From contig NZ_OY781884.1 of the NCBI RefSeq assembly GCF_963677155.1, forward strand, positions 3,654,501-3,718,500: a stretch of DNA of 64,000 nt, in the 5' to 3' direction. The position numbers were made by a program, and so were the translations under genes. This document shows, one piece after another, positions 36,704 through 46,737 of this stretch. This DNA comes from an uncultured Draconibacterium sp. (lineage in GTDB: Bacteria > Bacteroidota > Bacteroidia > Bacteroidales > Prolixibacteraceae). How positions within the stretch are numbered: the first letter of the stretch is position 1; each line of letters starts with the position of its first letter. The notes beneath the pieces are model-generated. The model did not search any database and was not told where the DNA came from. It saw only the letters and a list, made by a program, of their open reading frames with translations.

Positions 36704-37696
36704 ATGGCAATATTAGCATTCCAAAAGCCTGACAAGGTAATAATGTTAGAATCCGATGACAAGTTCGGACAATTCGAGTTTCGTCCCCTGGAACCGGGAT
36801 ACGGTATTACAATTGGTAATGCACTTCGTCGTATTCTGTTATCGTCGTTGGAAGGCTATGCAATTACAACTGTTAAAATTGAAGGTGTTGACCATGAGTT
36901 TTCTACGATTAAAGGAGTTATTGAAGATGTAACTGATATTATCCTTAATCTGAAGCAAGTTCGTTTTAAAAACGAGGTGGAAGATTTTGACAGCGAAAAA
37001 GTATCTATTTCAATCAGCGGCCAGGAAGAATTTACTGCTGGCGACATTAACAAATTTATGACCGGTTTCAGAGTACTGAATCCTGAGTTGGTAATTTGCA
37101 GAATGGAGCCGGACGTAAAAATTCAAATGGAATTGCAAATCAGCAAAGGACGTGGTTACGTTCCTGCTGTTGAAAACAAGCCGGTTGAAGAAGAATTTGG
37201 TGTAATTCCGATCGATTCGATTTACACACCAATTAAAAAGGTAAAATACGCCGTTGAAAACTATCGTGTTGAGCAAAAAACTGACTACGAAAAATTAGTT
37301 CTGGATATTGCTACCGATGGTTCGGTTCACCCAAAAGATGCATTAAAAGAAGCAGCTAAAATTCTGATTTATCACTTCATGCTATTCTCAGATGAAAAGA
37401 TTACTCTTGACACTGATGAGAAATTTGCAAACGAAGAGTTTGACGAAGAAGTACTGCACATGCGTCAGTTGTTGAAAACTAAACTGGTTGATATGGATCT
37501 TTCGGTTCGTGCTTTGAATTGTTTGAAAGCTGCGGATGTAGATACATTAGGAGACCTGGTTACCTACAACAGAAACGACCTGCTGAAATTCAGAAACTTT
37601 GGTAAAAAATCGTTAACCGAATTGGATGACCTTTTAGATAACATGGGACTGAATTTTGGAATGGATATTTCCAAGTATAAACTTGATAAGGAGTAA
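36704..37696 (+). CDS. rpoA: RNA polymerase alpha subunit
   Basis: 330 residues. The N-terminal domain dimerises and assembles polymerase ([20 protein letters not shown]); the C-terminal domain (about 250-330, with [19 protein letters not shown] and [19 protein letters not shown]) binds upstream DNA and activators. It lies between rpsD and rplQ, the usual alpha-operon order. Confidence 0.98.
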   Translation: MAILAFQKPDKVIMLESDDKFGQFEFRPLEPGYGITIGNALRRILLSSLEGYAITTVKIEGVDHEFSTIKGVIEDVTDIILNLKQVRFKNEVEDFDSEKVSISISGQEEFTAGDINKFMTGFRVLNPELVICRMEPDVKIQMELQISKGRGYVPAVENKPVEEEFGVIPIDSIYTPIKKVKYAVENYRVEQKTDYEKLVLDIATDGSVHPKDALKEAAKILIYHFMLFSDEKITLDTDEKFANEEFDEEVLHMRQLLKTKLVDMDLSVRALNCLKAADVDTLGDLVTYNRNDLLKFRNFGKKSLTELDDLLDNMGLNFGMDISKYKLDKE

Positions 37697-37702
37697 AAGG
37701 CA

Positions 37703-38269
37703 ATGAGACATAATAAGAAATTTAATCACTTAGGCCGTACAGCGCCACATCGTAAAGCGATGTTGGCAAACATGGCAAGTTCACTTATCGCGCATAAGAG
37801 AATTTCAACTACTGTTGCAAAAGCGAAAGCATTGCGTATGTACGTTGAGCCACTGATTACAAAGGCAAAAGAAGATACTACACACTCTCGCAGGGTAGTT
37901 TTTAGCTATCTGCAAGATAAAGATGCTGTATCGGAATTGTTCCGCGAAGTAGCTGTTAAAGTTGCTGACCGTCCGGGAGGATACACTCGTATTCTTAAAA
38001 CTGGTAGCCGTTTAGGCGACAACGCCGATATGTGTATCATCGAGTTGGTTGACTTCAATGAAGCTATGTTGGCTGCAAAAGAAGAAGCTGCAGCACCTAA
38101 AAAACGTCGTTCTCGTCGTGGTGGTGCTAAAAAAGCTGATGCTGCTGCACCAGTTGCAGAGGCTGAAGTTGTTGAAGAAGTTAAAACTGAAGAAGCTCCG
38201 GCTCCTGAAGCAAAAGCTGAAGAAACAACCGAAGAGCCTAAAGCTGATGAAGCAAAGAAAGAAGACTAA
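37703..38269 (+). CDS. rplQ: 50S ribosomal protein L17 with long acidic Ala/Glu tail
   Basis: 188 residues. The core (1-118; [36 protein letters not shown]) is normal. [10 protein letters not shown] stretch leads into a tail of about 50 residues made almost only of Ala, Glu, Lys, Pro, Val, Asp and Thr. Such tails are common on Bacteroidota L17. A strong terminator follows, closing the supercluster. Confidence 0.97.
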   Translation: MRHNKKFNHLGRTAPHRKAMLANMASSLIAHKRISTTVAKAKALRMYVEPLITKAKEDTTHSRRVVFSYLQDKDAVSELFREVAVKVADRPGGYTRILKTGSRLGDNADMCIIELVDFNEAMLAAKEEAAAPKKRRSRRGGAKKADAAAPVAEAEVVEEVKTEEAPAPEAKAEETTEEPKADEAKKED

Positions 38270-38289
38270 TAATTTTCTTTACCATATTG

Positions 38290-38320
38290 AAAAGCCGGAT
38301 TGTTTTACAATCCGGCTTTT
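38290..38320 (+). terminator. Intrinsic terminator of the ribosomal supercluster
   Basis: AAAAGCCGGATTGT (38290-38303) pairs perfectly with ACAATCCGGCTTTT (38307-38320) around TTT, and a further T follows. It starts 20 bp after the rplQ stop. Confidence 0.88.
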
Positions 38321-38346
38321 TCATTTATATAAGCCTTGTTATATAG

Positions 38347-38635
38347 GCCGGCTTTCCGCTTTGTGAAAAAGTAGCCACTATAATTTTTTGCTTTCCGCAG
38401 CCGTGTAACAGACGAACTACAAGATTTAGCTGCTTCCTGCAACCGTGCAAGAAGCTTTCCACAACATTTTTTGTCCGCTGCAGCTGTGCTACATGGTCGC
38501 CAATAAGTTTTTTGGGTTGTTGCAGCCGTGCAGGAGGCGAGCCAACACGTTTTTTTGCTTGCTGCAGCACTGCAACAAGGTAGCCAACAAGTTTGCTGAG
38601 CAATTACACGGCTGCAGGAAGCCTAAAATCAGGTA
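38347..38635. repeat. Degenerate ~42-bp tandem repeat array between rplQ and the hybrid kinase gene
   Basis: T-runs begin at 38384, 38425, 38467, 38508, 38550 and 38592, spaced 41-42 bp. Each is followed about 13 bp later by a GC-rich core such as GCAGCCGTG, at 38397, 38439, 38480, 38522 and 38564. Several units form hairpins: GCTTC/GAAGC around TGCA-ACCG-TGCA in unit 2, CTTG/CAAG around TGCA-GCAC-TGCA in unit 5. The last core (about 38603-38622) is inverted relative to the first. Open frames cross the array on both strands with a 14-residue period but look non-coding. It lies between convergent genes. Confidence 0.75.
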
Positions 38636-38636
38636 G

Positions 38637-41192
38637 TTATAAGGAGGTTGTATTCAAATGCTTGTTAATTACGGCAAGCAACTGTTCGCGGGTAAGTGGT
38701 TTTCCCACAAAGTCGTCGCAGCCGGCCTCAAAAGCTTTTACTTTATCATCGTCGGAAACATAAGCTGTTTGTGCAATGACCTTAATTCCGGGAGCTACCG
38801 ATTTTATTCTTTGGGTAGCTTCGTAGCCACTTATATCGGGTAGTCCAATATCCATAAGCACCAGAGAGGGCATTTGTGAGCAGGCAATATCAACACCTTC
38901 TTTCCCGTATTCGGTACACACTAGTTTTAGCCCGGTGTCGTCAAGTATTTTTTGAATCAGGCGTGTGTTGGCAAAATTATCTTCTACCAATAAAATGGTT
39001 TCGTTATTAAATTGGTATACTTTTCCGTTAGTGTTGGCATTTTTGTTAGCCGGTTTTACTTCGGCTTGGTGGTAAGGAATGCTAAAATAGAAGGTGGTTC
39101 CCCCGATTTGCCCTTTTGAGTGGTCTTTCTGTACCGATTCTAGCCTGATTGTGCCTCCCAGTAGATCTAACAAGCCTTTTACAATCGACAGCCCCAAACC
39201 GGTACCACCGTATTGTTTCTTTTTATCGGTGTGCACTTGGGTAAAACGTTCGAAAATGGCCTGTTGTTTATCGACCGGAATACCAATTCCGGTATCGCGT
39301 ACATAAAACTCAATAATCTTTTCATCTACTATAGAGCAACCTCCTTCAATTGTTCCCTCATCAGTAAATTTATAGGCATTACCAATGAGGTTAATCAGTA
39401 TTTGTCGGAGCTTGCCTTTGTCGGTAACAATAGTATCGGTTAGGCACGAACAGGTTTTTAAATTGAAATGTATGTGCGGTTTATTAAGCTGGTGTTGGTA
39501 TTCTTTAAAAAAGATTTCTAGTTCCGAAAACAGTTCATTTAAACTAAATGTTTCATTAAATAGAGGTAATTGCCCCGATTCTATTTTCGCAAATTCAAGA
39601 ATATCATCGATAATACTTAATAGGTTGTTCGAACTTTGATTAATAATATCAGAGTATTGTATCAGTTGTTCCTTGTTGTTGTATGAGTGTGGCAGTAGCG
39701 ACGAAAACCCAATAATAGCATTCATTGGTGTACGTATTTCGTGGCTCATATTGTGTAAAAATGCGGTTTTCAGGCGGTTGCTTTCTTCGGCCTGTTCTTT
39801 TGCTATTACTAATGCGCTGGCTGCTTTTTTTCGTTGTGTAATATCGTGTATAATCGAGTGGAAAACGATTTTATTGTCGATCTCAACACTGCTGCTGAAA
39901 ACTTCAACATCGCGTATTTCATTATTTTTTAACCGATGCTTAAGTTCATAACGAATACTTCCTTTCTTCTTCAGATTTTCAGTTTCTTTTTTGATATTCT
40001 CATCCGAGAGGGGATTGATCTCATATATTGTCATATTCCGAAGTTCCTCTCTGCTCCACCCATAAAAATTTGATGCTGATTTGTTGGCATCAATTATTTG
40101 CGATGTTTCCGGGTCGACCAATATTTTTATTGCTGAATGATCTTCAAATAACTTCCTGAATTTCTCTTCGCTTTTTTGTAATGTATGTTCAGTTTCGCGT
40201 CTTTTGGCTTCTACTCTTAGCACATTTCTGACTTTTGCCAGCGAATAGAAGTAGAATGCCAAGGCAAGTAGCAATAAAAAAAAGGCAATAAAAGAATGAT
40301 TTCGGAAACGGGTTAGTGCATTAAAAATATCTGCTTCATGCGATGAAATAAGGATGGTCCAGTAGGTATTCCCCAACGAAGTGCGATAAAAGGTAACGTA
40401 TTGTTCTTCAATAAGGGCCTCTCCATAGCTGGTTTCTGCACTATGATAACTTTTGAAGATTCCGCTGCTGTCGAGGGTTATATTTGACATTAGTTGCTTG
40501 GAAAGTTCCTGTTGTTGAGTGTCATTTATAAATGTTCTTCCGGTGTGTTCTTCAACCGAGCAATAAATTTCTGTTCCGTTTTCGCTGAGTAGCCAGGTTT
40601 CCCCCGTTCCCTGCGTTTTTATATTGCCCAGGTACTGTTTTCCTAATTCATCTATTGGGATAAGAATAGCCAGACTGCCCATAAAAGAGGATCCGCTATA
40701 CACCGGAACATGATAGGCAATGCTCAGATATCCCTGCACCGACATAAACACATCGCTGATAACTGATTGGTGGGTTCTTAAAACCTGTTTTACATGATCC
40801 TGGTACGAGATATCATTGCCGATTACAGATGGTTTTTCCGGGAAGGTAGACAGTATTCGGCCCGTAGAGTCGATCCGGGTGATAGCTGCTAAAATAGAGC
40901 TGTGTTCATTATAATAACCTTGTAGTATTTCTTTGCTACTGTCAGTTACCCTAATAACATCTTCAAGCTTTGCAAGAAATTTCAAATCGGCTTCCGAATC
41001 CTTAAAAAACGAGGTAATTCCCATGGAAGCTGTTTGAGCCAGAATGAGTTGTTCGTTATTGAATTCGTTAATTGTGGTAAGTTTAATATTGCGGTATACT
41101 AAAAAGAATACAATGGAGAATAGTGTTAGCAAAACCGGAATAAACAGGTAACGGTAAAACGATTTTATTTTAGTGATTAGCACATAATTCAT
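38637..41192 (-). CDS. Hybrid sensor histidine kinase with extracellular Cache-type sensor, PAS and receiver domains
   Basis: 851 residues from the ATG at 41192 (MNYVLITKIKSFYRYLFIPV); a GTG at 41213 would add seven. Membrane helix about 15-35, a periplasmic double-Cache-like sensor to about 290, a second helix about 300-320, a PAS domain about 345-460, then HisKA (HNMSHEIRTPMNAIIGFSSLL), an ATPase domain (GLSIVKGLLDLLGG) and a C-terminal receiver (ILLVEDNFANTRLIQ, acceptor Asp in VLMDIGLPDISG, lysine in VGKPLT). No output domain, so it needs a phosphotransfer partner or acts through protein contacts. The ligand is unknown. Confidence 0.9.
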   Translation of the reverse strand: MNYVLITKIKSFYRYLFIPVLLTLFSIVFFLVYRNIKLTTINEFNNEQLILAQTASMGITSFFKDSEADLKFLAKLEDVIRVTDSSKEILQGYYNEHSSILAAITRIDSTGRILSTFPEKPSVIGNDISYQDHVKQVLRTHQSVISDVFMSVQGYLSIAYHVPVYSGSSFMGSLAILIPIDELGKQYLGNIKTQGTGETWLLSENGTEIYCSVEEHTGRTFINDTQQQELSKQLMSNITLDSSGIFKSYHSAETSYGEALIEEQYVTFYRTSLGNTYWTILISSHEADIFNALTRFRNHSFIAFFLLLLALAFYFYSLAKVRNVLRVEAKRRETEHTLQKSEEKFRKLFEDHSAIKILVDPETSQIIDANKSASNFYGWSREELRNMTIYEINPLSDENIKKETENLKKKGSIRYELKHRLKNNEIRDVEVFSSSVEIDNKIVFHSIIHDITQRKKAASALVIAKEQAEESNRLKTAFLHNMSHEIRTPMNAIIGFSSLLPHSYNNKEQLIQYSDIINQSSNNLLSIIDDILEFAKIESGQLPLFNETFSLNELFSELEIFFKEYQHQLNKPHIHFNLKTCSCLTDTIVTDKGKLRQILINLIGNAYKFTDEGTIEGGCSIVDEKIIEFYVRDTGIGIPVDKQQAIFERFTQVHTDKKKQYGGTGLGLSIVKGLLDLLGGTIRLESVQKDHSKGQIGGTTFYFSIPYHQAEVKPANKNANTNGKVYQFNNETILLVEDNFANTRLIQKILDDTGLKLVCTEYGKEGVDIACSQMPSLVLMDIGLPDISGYEATQRIKSVAPGIKVIAQTAYVSDDDKVKAFEAGCDDFVGKPLTREQLLAVINKHLNTTSL

Positions 41193-41419
41193 GGTTTCTG
41201 TATACTTGCCCACTACAATGCTGTAAAATGGGTAACGGGTTGTTTTTTAAGACTATAAATCTATATAGAATTATTGTGCTATACAATATAATATACATAA
41301 AATTTATTTAGCTCTTAATCTGTTTGATTAAAAGTAAGATGTACTTGCTTTTTGATGTGTATTGTGTATTCTAACTGAAGGAACAGCAGTTACACCGAAT
41401 TAAGAACTCAGATTACTGG

Positions 41420-43612
41420 TTATTTTAACGAACTACACATTGTAAATAGCAGTTCGCCACCTTCCATAATTTGTTGATGGGTGATGTAGCGTTTATTTAG
41501 TGTTTTACCATTGAGCTCAACTGATTTTACATAAATATTCTTAGTGCTGTTATTTTCTGCTTTTATTGTAAATATTTTTCCGTTTGGCAGATTGATTACA
41601 GCTTTGTCAAGCGAAGGACTACCCAGGTAATAAATACCGTTAGCCGGATTTACCGGATAAAATCCCATTGTGGCAAATACGTACCACGCCGACATTTGGC
41701 CGCAGTCTTCGTTTCCGCAATACCCATCGGGTTTGTTGGAGTACTGTGTATCGATAATTTCACGAATGTATTTTTGCCCTTTCTCCGGGGTTTTGGTAAA
41801 GTTGTAAAGGAAAGGAACATGGTGACTGGGTTCGTTTCCGTGTGCATATTGCCCGATCATTCCGGTGCTGAAAATGGGCAACTCATCGTCGGCAACGGGG
41901 GAGTAGGTAAACATACTGTCGAGTAATTCGGAGAAGCGTTCTTGTCCCATCGTATCCCGAAATCCTTCAATATTGTGCTGTGTTGCAAACAGGTAATGCC
42001 ATGCATTGCTTTCGCAGTAAACGTTGGAATATTCTTTTGAAACAAATGGCTCCAAGAACTTGCCATCCGTGTCTTTGGCTCTAAAGAAATTGGTTTTTTC
42101 ATCGTAAAGGTTTCTCCAGTTGTCGGCTCTTGCTGAGAACTGTTTGTAGTCCTGTTCTTTACCCAAGGCTTTGGCAAACTGCGCTATGCACCAGTCGTCG
42201 TAAGCGTATTCGAGTGTTTTTGATACCGACCAGTTTTCACCTTCTTCGTTAAACGGAACATAGCCGTATTCGCGATACAGTTTCATTTCCTCCGAGTCAT
42301 TCATTCCCGAGGCACGACAAGCTTCATAAGCTTTTTCAGCGTTTATGGGCAAGCCTTTAAAATAGGCATCAACAATTACCGGAACGGCATGATAACCGAT
42401 CATCATATTCGTTTCGTTTCCGGCCAAAGACCAAACAGGTAACAACCCGGTTTCGTCGCAATGAGCCAGCATCGACTGGATCATATTCTGCACTTCATCG
42501 GGGCAAACAATCGTATACAGCGGATGCGCAGCACGGTATGTATCCCAAAGCGAAAAAGTGTCGTAGCGTTTAAAGCCGTTGGCAACATGTGTTTTTTGAT
42601 CGGCACCTTTGTAGGCTCCGTCAACATCGCTTAGCAAGCTTGGCGTTAAAAACAGGTGATAAAAATTGGTGTAAAATACTTCCTTTTGGTAATCGCTTCC
42701 TGAAACTTTAATTGTTGAAAGTTGCGCTTCCCATTTTTTGTCAGCTTCGGCGCGTACTTTGTCAAAATCCCAATGATTGAGTTCGGCCTGCATATTTTTG
42801 CGTGCTCCCTCAACCGATACGGATGACAGTGCTACTTTCACCAAAACTTGCTCACCTTCGGTTGTGCTGAAGGTGGTTTTAAAACATGCACTTGTACCAC
42901 CTACTTCCGACTGGTTTTGTAAATCGTTTTCAGGAGATAGTTCAATCTTCTCAAACGGTTTCGAGAATTCGGCAACAAAAAATACATGCTGAACTTTTGC
43001 CCAGCCTGTTGATTTTCGTACGCCCGAAATCGTATGGTCGTTCTCTATTTTTATTGTTGTTTCTGTCGGTGTGTCCCAGTTTAGGGCGTAACCCAAATCG
43101 AGTATTATTTTGCTTTCAGCATCTGCAGGAAAAGTGTAGCGGTGCATGCCAACACGTTCGGTAGTAGTCAGCTCAGCTTCAATTCCTGAGCTTTCCAAAA
43201 GTACTTTGTAATAACCAGGAGAGGCTTCTTCTTTATCGTGACTGAATTTAGAGTAGGGGCGGTAAGCCTTTTGATCAGGCCAAAGATCATCGGTAAAACG
43301 CGTGTTGGTGGGGAATAACAACAGGTCGTACATATCTCCGGCTCCGGTGCCGCTTAAATGCGTGTGACTAAAACCGGCAATGGTAGAGTCGGGCCAGAAA
43401 TAACCGGCAATGCGATCCCAGCCACCAATACCGTTATCGGGGCTGAGCTGTACCATGCCAAACGGAACAACAGCTCCGGGGTAAGTATTGCCCGGTCCGT
43501 TGGTGCCCACAAAAGTGTTAACGTATTGCGTAAGTTTTTCAGCGTTTGGTGTTTCTTGTTTTGCGCAGCCAAATAAAGCTATTGCCAGAAATAGTATCGA
43601 TAGTTGTTTCAT
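41420..43612 (-). CDS. GH92 family alpha-mannosidase, lipoprotein
   Basis: 730 residues. A lipoprotein signal (ILFLAIALFGCAKQ; Cys16) suggests membrane anchoring. GH92 hallmarks: NTFVGTNGPGNTYPGAVVPFGMVQLSPD at the N-terminus (read in shorter pieces), SLWDTYRAAHPL, and the catalytic-domain motif CGNEDCGQMSAWYVFATMGF. The segment GNEPSHHVPFLYNF contains the His-Glu context seen in calcium-dependent exo-alpha-1,2-mannosidases. It probably trims mannose from alpha-mannans or N-glycans outside the cytoplasm. The second GH92 gene is 86 bp upstream on the same strand. Confidence 0.92.
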   Translation of the reverse strand: MKQLSILFLAIALFGCAKQETPNAEKLTQYVNTFVGTNGPGNTYPGAVVPFGMVQLSPDNGIGGWDRIAGYFWPDSTIAGFSHTHLSGTGAGDMYDLLLFPTNTRFTDDLWPDQKAYRPYSKFSHDKEEASPGYYKVLLESSGIEAELTTTERVGMHRYTFPADAESKIILDLGYALNWDTPTETTIKIENDHTISGVRKSTGWAKVQHVFFVAEFSKPFEKIELSPENDLQNQSEVGGTSACFKTTFSTTEGEQVLVKVALSSVSVEGARKNMQAELNHWDFDKVRAEADKKWEAQLSTIKVSGSDYQKEVFYTNFYHLFLTPSLLSDVDGAYKGADQKTHVANGFKRYDTFSLWDTYRAAHPLYTIVCPDEVQNMIQSMLAHCDETGLLPVWSLAGNETNMMIGYHAVPVIVDAYFKGLPINAEKAYEACRASGMNDSEEMKLYREYGYVPFNEEGENWSVSKTLEYAYDDWCIAQFAKALGKEQDYKQFSARADNWRNLYDEKTNFFRAKDTDGKFLEPFVSKEYSNVYCESNAWHYLFATQHNIEGFRDTMGQERFSELLDSMFTYSPVADDELPIFSTGMIGQYAHGNEPSHHVPFLYNFTKTPEKGQKYIREIIDTQYSNKPDGYCGNEDCGQMSAWYVFATMGFYPVNPANGIYYLGSPSLDKAVINLPNGKIFTIKAENNSTKNIYVKSVELNGKTLNKRYITHQQIMEGGELLFTMCSSLK

Positions 43613-43669
43613 TGTTTATAAATCAAGTAGCGAGTTATGATTTAGGTGAATTGAGAAAATAATGTTTTC

Positions 43670-43695
43670 AGCAATCCATTTCAATCTCATCAACC
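43670..43695. repeat. GATTGA-type repeat copy between the GH92 genes
   Basis: CAATCCATTTCAATCTCATC, read on the - strand, gives GATGAGATTGAAATGGATTG. It shares the GGATTG and GATGAGATTGA words with the palindromic repeat between hemL and hemE. It supports a dispersed intergenic repeat family. Confidence 0.4.
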
Positions 43696-43698
43696 TTA

Positions 43699-45936
43699 TT
43701 AATAGTTAATCTCCAAAACCCCGCCTTTCACCAAATCGGCGTGGTTAATGAAAAATGATTTTAGCTTTTTACCGTTCAGCGAAATGCTTTTTATTTTGTC
43801 GCCCGAGCCAGTTTTTTTGATGATTAGTTCCGAGCCGGGATAGAAATTCTGATCCAGCTGGATTTTTACTTCATCGAAAACAGGCGAGGCAATAGCGTAA
43901 TTCATATCGCCCGGCAATACAGGGTAAATCCCCATCATTGAATAAACAATCCAGGTCGACATGGTTCCGGTATCGTCGTTCCCCGGTAAACCGTCAGGAG
44001 CGTTTTTAAAGTAGGTAGTCATTAAACGACTTAGTTCTTTTTGGGTGCGCCATTCTTCGCCTTTTACATAGTTAAAAAGCCACGGGTAATGAATATCCGG
44101 TTCGTTGGCCATATCAAAATGTCCGTCGTCGAAAATTGCCTGAAGTTTTTTTACAAAGTTCTTTTTTCCACCGTTCAGCGCTATCATTCCATCCATATCG
44201 TGGTGTACACAAAACGTATATTGGTAAGCATTACCTTCGTGGAATCCCGGGCTTGGTTCAAAATTCTCTCCTTCACGTGGGTTAAAATCAGGCATAAACT
44301 CTCCATTTTCCAACTTCGGACGGATAATTCCAAACTCCTTATCGTAATAGTTTTTGTAGCCTCTCGACTGTTTCAGGAAACGTTTGTAATCGTCGTTTTT
44401 ACCCAAATCTTTTGCCAGTTGTGCCAGGTTCCAGTCGGCAATGTAATATTCCAGTGCATGCGACACCGAATTGTCGTACTGTTCCGTTAGCGGCACATAA
44501 CCATGCGAAATATAGTGGTCGATATCCGGGCGGATTTTGTTTTCAGCTCCGGGTGTAGTTGCCGATTTGTACATAGCTTGGTAAGCCTTCTCAATATCAA
44601 AATCACGGATGCCACGAAACCAGGTGTCTACAATTACTGGTATTGCCGGATCGCCCTCCATAACGTGAGTTTCGGTGCTGTTTAGTTCCCAGCGTGGCAG
44701 CCAGCCACTTTCGTCGTACATCTCTATCATCGATTGTACTACATTCAATTGTTGTTGCGGAAACACAAGGCTCATAAACGGATGCAAATTGCGGTAAGTA
44801 TCCCACAACGAAAAAGTAGTGTAGCGCTCGCCATTCGGGTGTGTTTTTATCTCGAACGACTCCATGGCCGGGTACTGTCCGTTTACATCGCTTAAAATAT
44901 TCGGGTGAATTTGAATGTGGTATAATCCTGTGTAGAAAACTGTTTTCTGATCATCAGTTCCGCCTTTTACAGTAATGGTCGACAATGCTTTGTTCCACTT
45001 TTTTTCTGCTTGCTTGCGGGTAGCTTCAAAATCAAAATTCTTCGATTCGTAGTTTAAATTCAATCGGGCATTATCAATACTTACATATGAAATTCCTACT
45101 TCAACCATAATTTCCTCGTTGGCTTTGGTATTAAAGGTAACCCAGCTTCCTATACTGTCGCCAGCCATTTCGGCTTTAAAATTTTTATAGTATTTAATTT
45201 TATCGCTGGTTGCCGACCACGCTGCTTCCGGTCCCATTTTTGGCATTTTTTTCCATACGCCAAATTCTTCAGCCGGTTTGCTAAATCGGGCTACAAAATA
45301 AACGGGGCGTTCAGTGCCGTCGTTGTAGCAGAAAGTGCCGGTCATTCGCCAACCTTCAATTTCACGGTTGTTTACAATTTTTATCGATGCACCGCTTTCA
45401 TTGGTTAATCCGTTGCCCAGGTCGATAAGAATATTCGATTGCCCAGCCGGGAAAGTAAAGCGGCTGATACCTGTTCGTTCAGTTGCCGAAACTTCAGTAT
45501 TGATATTGTATTTATTCAGGTAGGTAGAATAATATCCCGGGTGCGCCACCTGTTTACTCATTTCCGATCCGTATTCGCGGTGATCGCCGTTAACGTTGCC
45601 CGTTGTTGGCATCAACAGGATTACCCCCAACTCGGGGCAGCCAACACCGCTTAGGTTAACATGCGAATAGCCAGTAAAATATTTATTGTCCCACGAGTAG
45701 GGTGTCGACCACCAGCCATCGTCTTTGTCGCGAGCATTTAATGGAGAGTTGCCACTAACGTTAAAAGGTACTACCGAAACCATTCCGCGAGGAACCACAG
45801 CTCCCGGATTGGTTGTTCCGTAGTTAGTTGTCCCGATAAAAGGATTTACCCAATCAGCCGGAGTTTGTGCCGAAATTGAATAGGTACAAAACAAAAACGC
45901 AAATAATTGAACGGCTCTCTTTTTTAGTTTATTCAT
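43699..45936 (-). CDS. GH92 family alpha-mannosidase, secreted
   Basis: 745 residues with a signal peptide ending near SISAQ. It shares the GH92 N-terminal motif (NPFIGTTNYGTTNPGAVVPRG), SLWDTYRNLHPF and the late GNDDTGTMSTWIVYSMMGIYP, but the substrate-facing segment reads NEPDIHYPWLFNY instead of NEPSHHVPFLYNF in the neighbour, so the linkage or aglycone preference probably differs. The two enzymes are likely an operon (86-bp gap) acting on one glycan. A well-formed promoter lies about 40-70 bp upstream. Confidence 0.92.
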   Translation of the reverse strand: MNKLKKRAVQLFAFLFCTYSISAQTPADWVNPFIGTTNYGTTNPGAVVPRGMVSVVPFNVSGNSPLNARDKDDGWWSTPYSWDNKYFTGYSHVNLSGVGCPELGVILLMPTTGNVNGDHREYGSEMSKQVAHPGYYSTYLNKYNINTEVSATERTGISRFTFPAGQSNILIDLGNGLTNESGASIKIVNNREIEGWRMTGTFCYNDGTERPVYFVARFSKPAEEFGVWKKMPKMGPEAAWSATSDKIKYYKNFKAEMAGDSIGSWVTFNTKANEEIMVEVGISYVSIDNARLNLNYESKNFDFEATRKQAEKKWNKALSTITVKGGTDDQKTVFYTGLYHIQIHPNILSDVNGQYPAMESFEIKTHPNGERYTTFSLWDTYRNLHPFMSLVFPQQQLNVVQSMIEMYDESGWLPRWELNSTETHVMEGDPAIPVIVDTWFRGIRDFDIEKAYQAMYKSATTPGAENKIRPDIDHYISHGYVPLTEQYDNSVSHALEYYIADWNLAQLAKDLGKNDDYKRFLKQSRGYKNYYDKEFGIIRPKLENGEFMPDFNPREGENFEPSPGFHEGNAYQYTFCVHHDMDGMIALNGGKKNFVKKLQAIFDDGHFDMANEPDIHYPWLFNYVKGEEWRTQKELSRLMTTYFKNAPDGLPGNDDTGTMSTWIVYSMMGIYPVLPGDMNYAIASPVFDEVKIQLDQNFYPGSELIIKKTGSGDKIKSISLNGKKLKSFFINHADLVKGGVLEINY

Positions 45937-45971
45937 TTTGGTGTCTTAGTTCTTAAATATTTTACAAAGTG

Positions 45972-46003
45972 CAAATATAAGTATATTTCAATGCGGCATC
46001 AAA
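45972..46003 (-). promoter_or_regulatory. Putative Bacteroidota-type promoter for the GH92 pair
   Basis: On the - strand TATATTTG (45979-45972) matches TAnnTTTG and TTTG (46003-46000) lies 20 bp upstream, close to the known -33/-7 geometry. It reads towards the GH92 gene starting at 45936. Confidence 0.6.
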
Positions 46004-46066
46004 AATGTAAAATTATAGAGATCATTCTTTTTTGATTGCTAAATTTGTGGCAGAAGCTAGAACTAC

Positions 46067-46642
46067 ATGGAGGACTTTTCTGTACTATATTCTTATTTCG
46101 AAAAAATTGGCAAGCGTAAACTTAGTGATGCTGACAAAGTGGAGATTGCTTCTGTTTTCAGGCGAGAACAGTTTAAAAAAAAGGCGAGCATATTTAGTGC
46201 CGACGATCAGAATACGCGTCATTACTACATTGAAAAAGGGTTGCTGCGTATGTATATCATCGAGCAGAGTGGAAAAGAGTTTAATGTACTGTTTGCTAAA
46301 GAGCGGCAGTGGCTGGGTGATTTAGCTACGCCGGCTGCCACTTCCTATTTCATGGACGCGGTGGAAAACACCACCGTATTTTCAGTTGACGAGGAAGGTT
46401 ACTCCTTGCTCACAAAGAAATATCCGGCGCTGGGAGCTTATATCCGGCGCTCGTATATTTTTCTGCAAAAACGATTTGTTTCCATTCTCTCGAAAACTGC
46501 TGAAGATAATTACGAAGAGCTTTTAAAAAACGATCCCGACCTGGTTCAACGCCTTCCGCAATATCATATTTCGTCTTATCTGGGTGTTACTCCCGTGTTT
46601 TTAAGTAAAATTATTGCTAAAAGAATAAGAAAAAAGACTTAA
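46067..46642 (+). CDS. Crp/Fnr-family transcriptional regulator
   Basis: 191 residues. The N-terminal cyclic-nucleotide-binding-like beta roll (about 25-115) contains YYIEKGLLRMYIIEQSGKEF; the C-terminal helix-turn-helix is at about 160-185 (HISSYLGVTPVFLSKIIAKR). No Fnr-type cysteine cluster, so not an oxygen-sensing Fe-S protein. It is divergent from the GH92 pair and followed 95 bp later by yceI, which it may control. A TAAATTTG -7-like box sits at 46040-46047. Confidence 0.85.
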   Translation: MEDFSVLYSYFEKIGKRKLSDADKVEIASVFRREQFKKKASIFSADDQNTRHYYIEKGLLRMYIIEQSGKEFNVLFAKERQWLGDLATPAATSYFMDAVENTTVFSVDEEGYSLLTKKYPALGAYIRRSYIFLQKRFVSILSKTAEDNYEELLKNDPDLVQRLPQYHISSYLGVTPVFLSKIIAKRIRKKT

Positions 46643-46737
46643 AAGTATTTTTCTTAAACTAGTTTATTTTTTCCGTTTCAAATTCGCCGTATGTTTGCAG
46701 TAGAAAATTATTAGTAAACATTAAACAAAAATTGAAA

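Noticed and set aside
38347-38635. CRISPR array
   Set aside because: The whole 42-bp unit is repeated imperfectly; there is no conserved repeat with unique spacers, and no cas genes.
38445-38636. Open frame of 63 codons across the 42-bp array, with 14-residue repeats (and a second one on the - strand, 38325-38603)
   Set aside because: The period is a by-product of the DNA repeat; some units differ by one base, both strands are open, and composition is Cys/Gln/Leu-rich without domain character.
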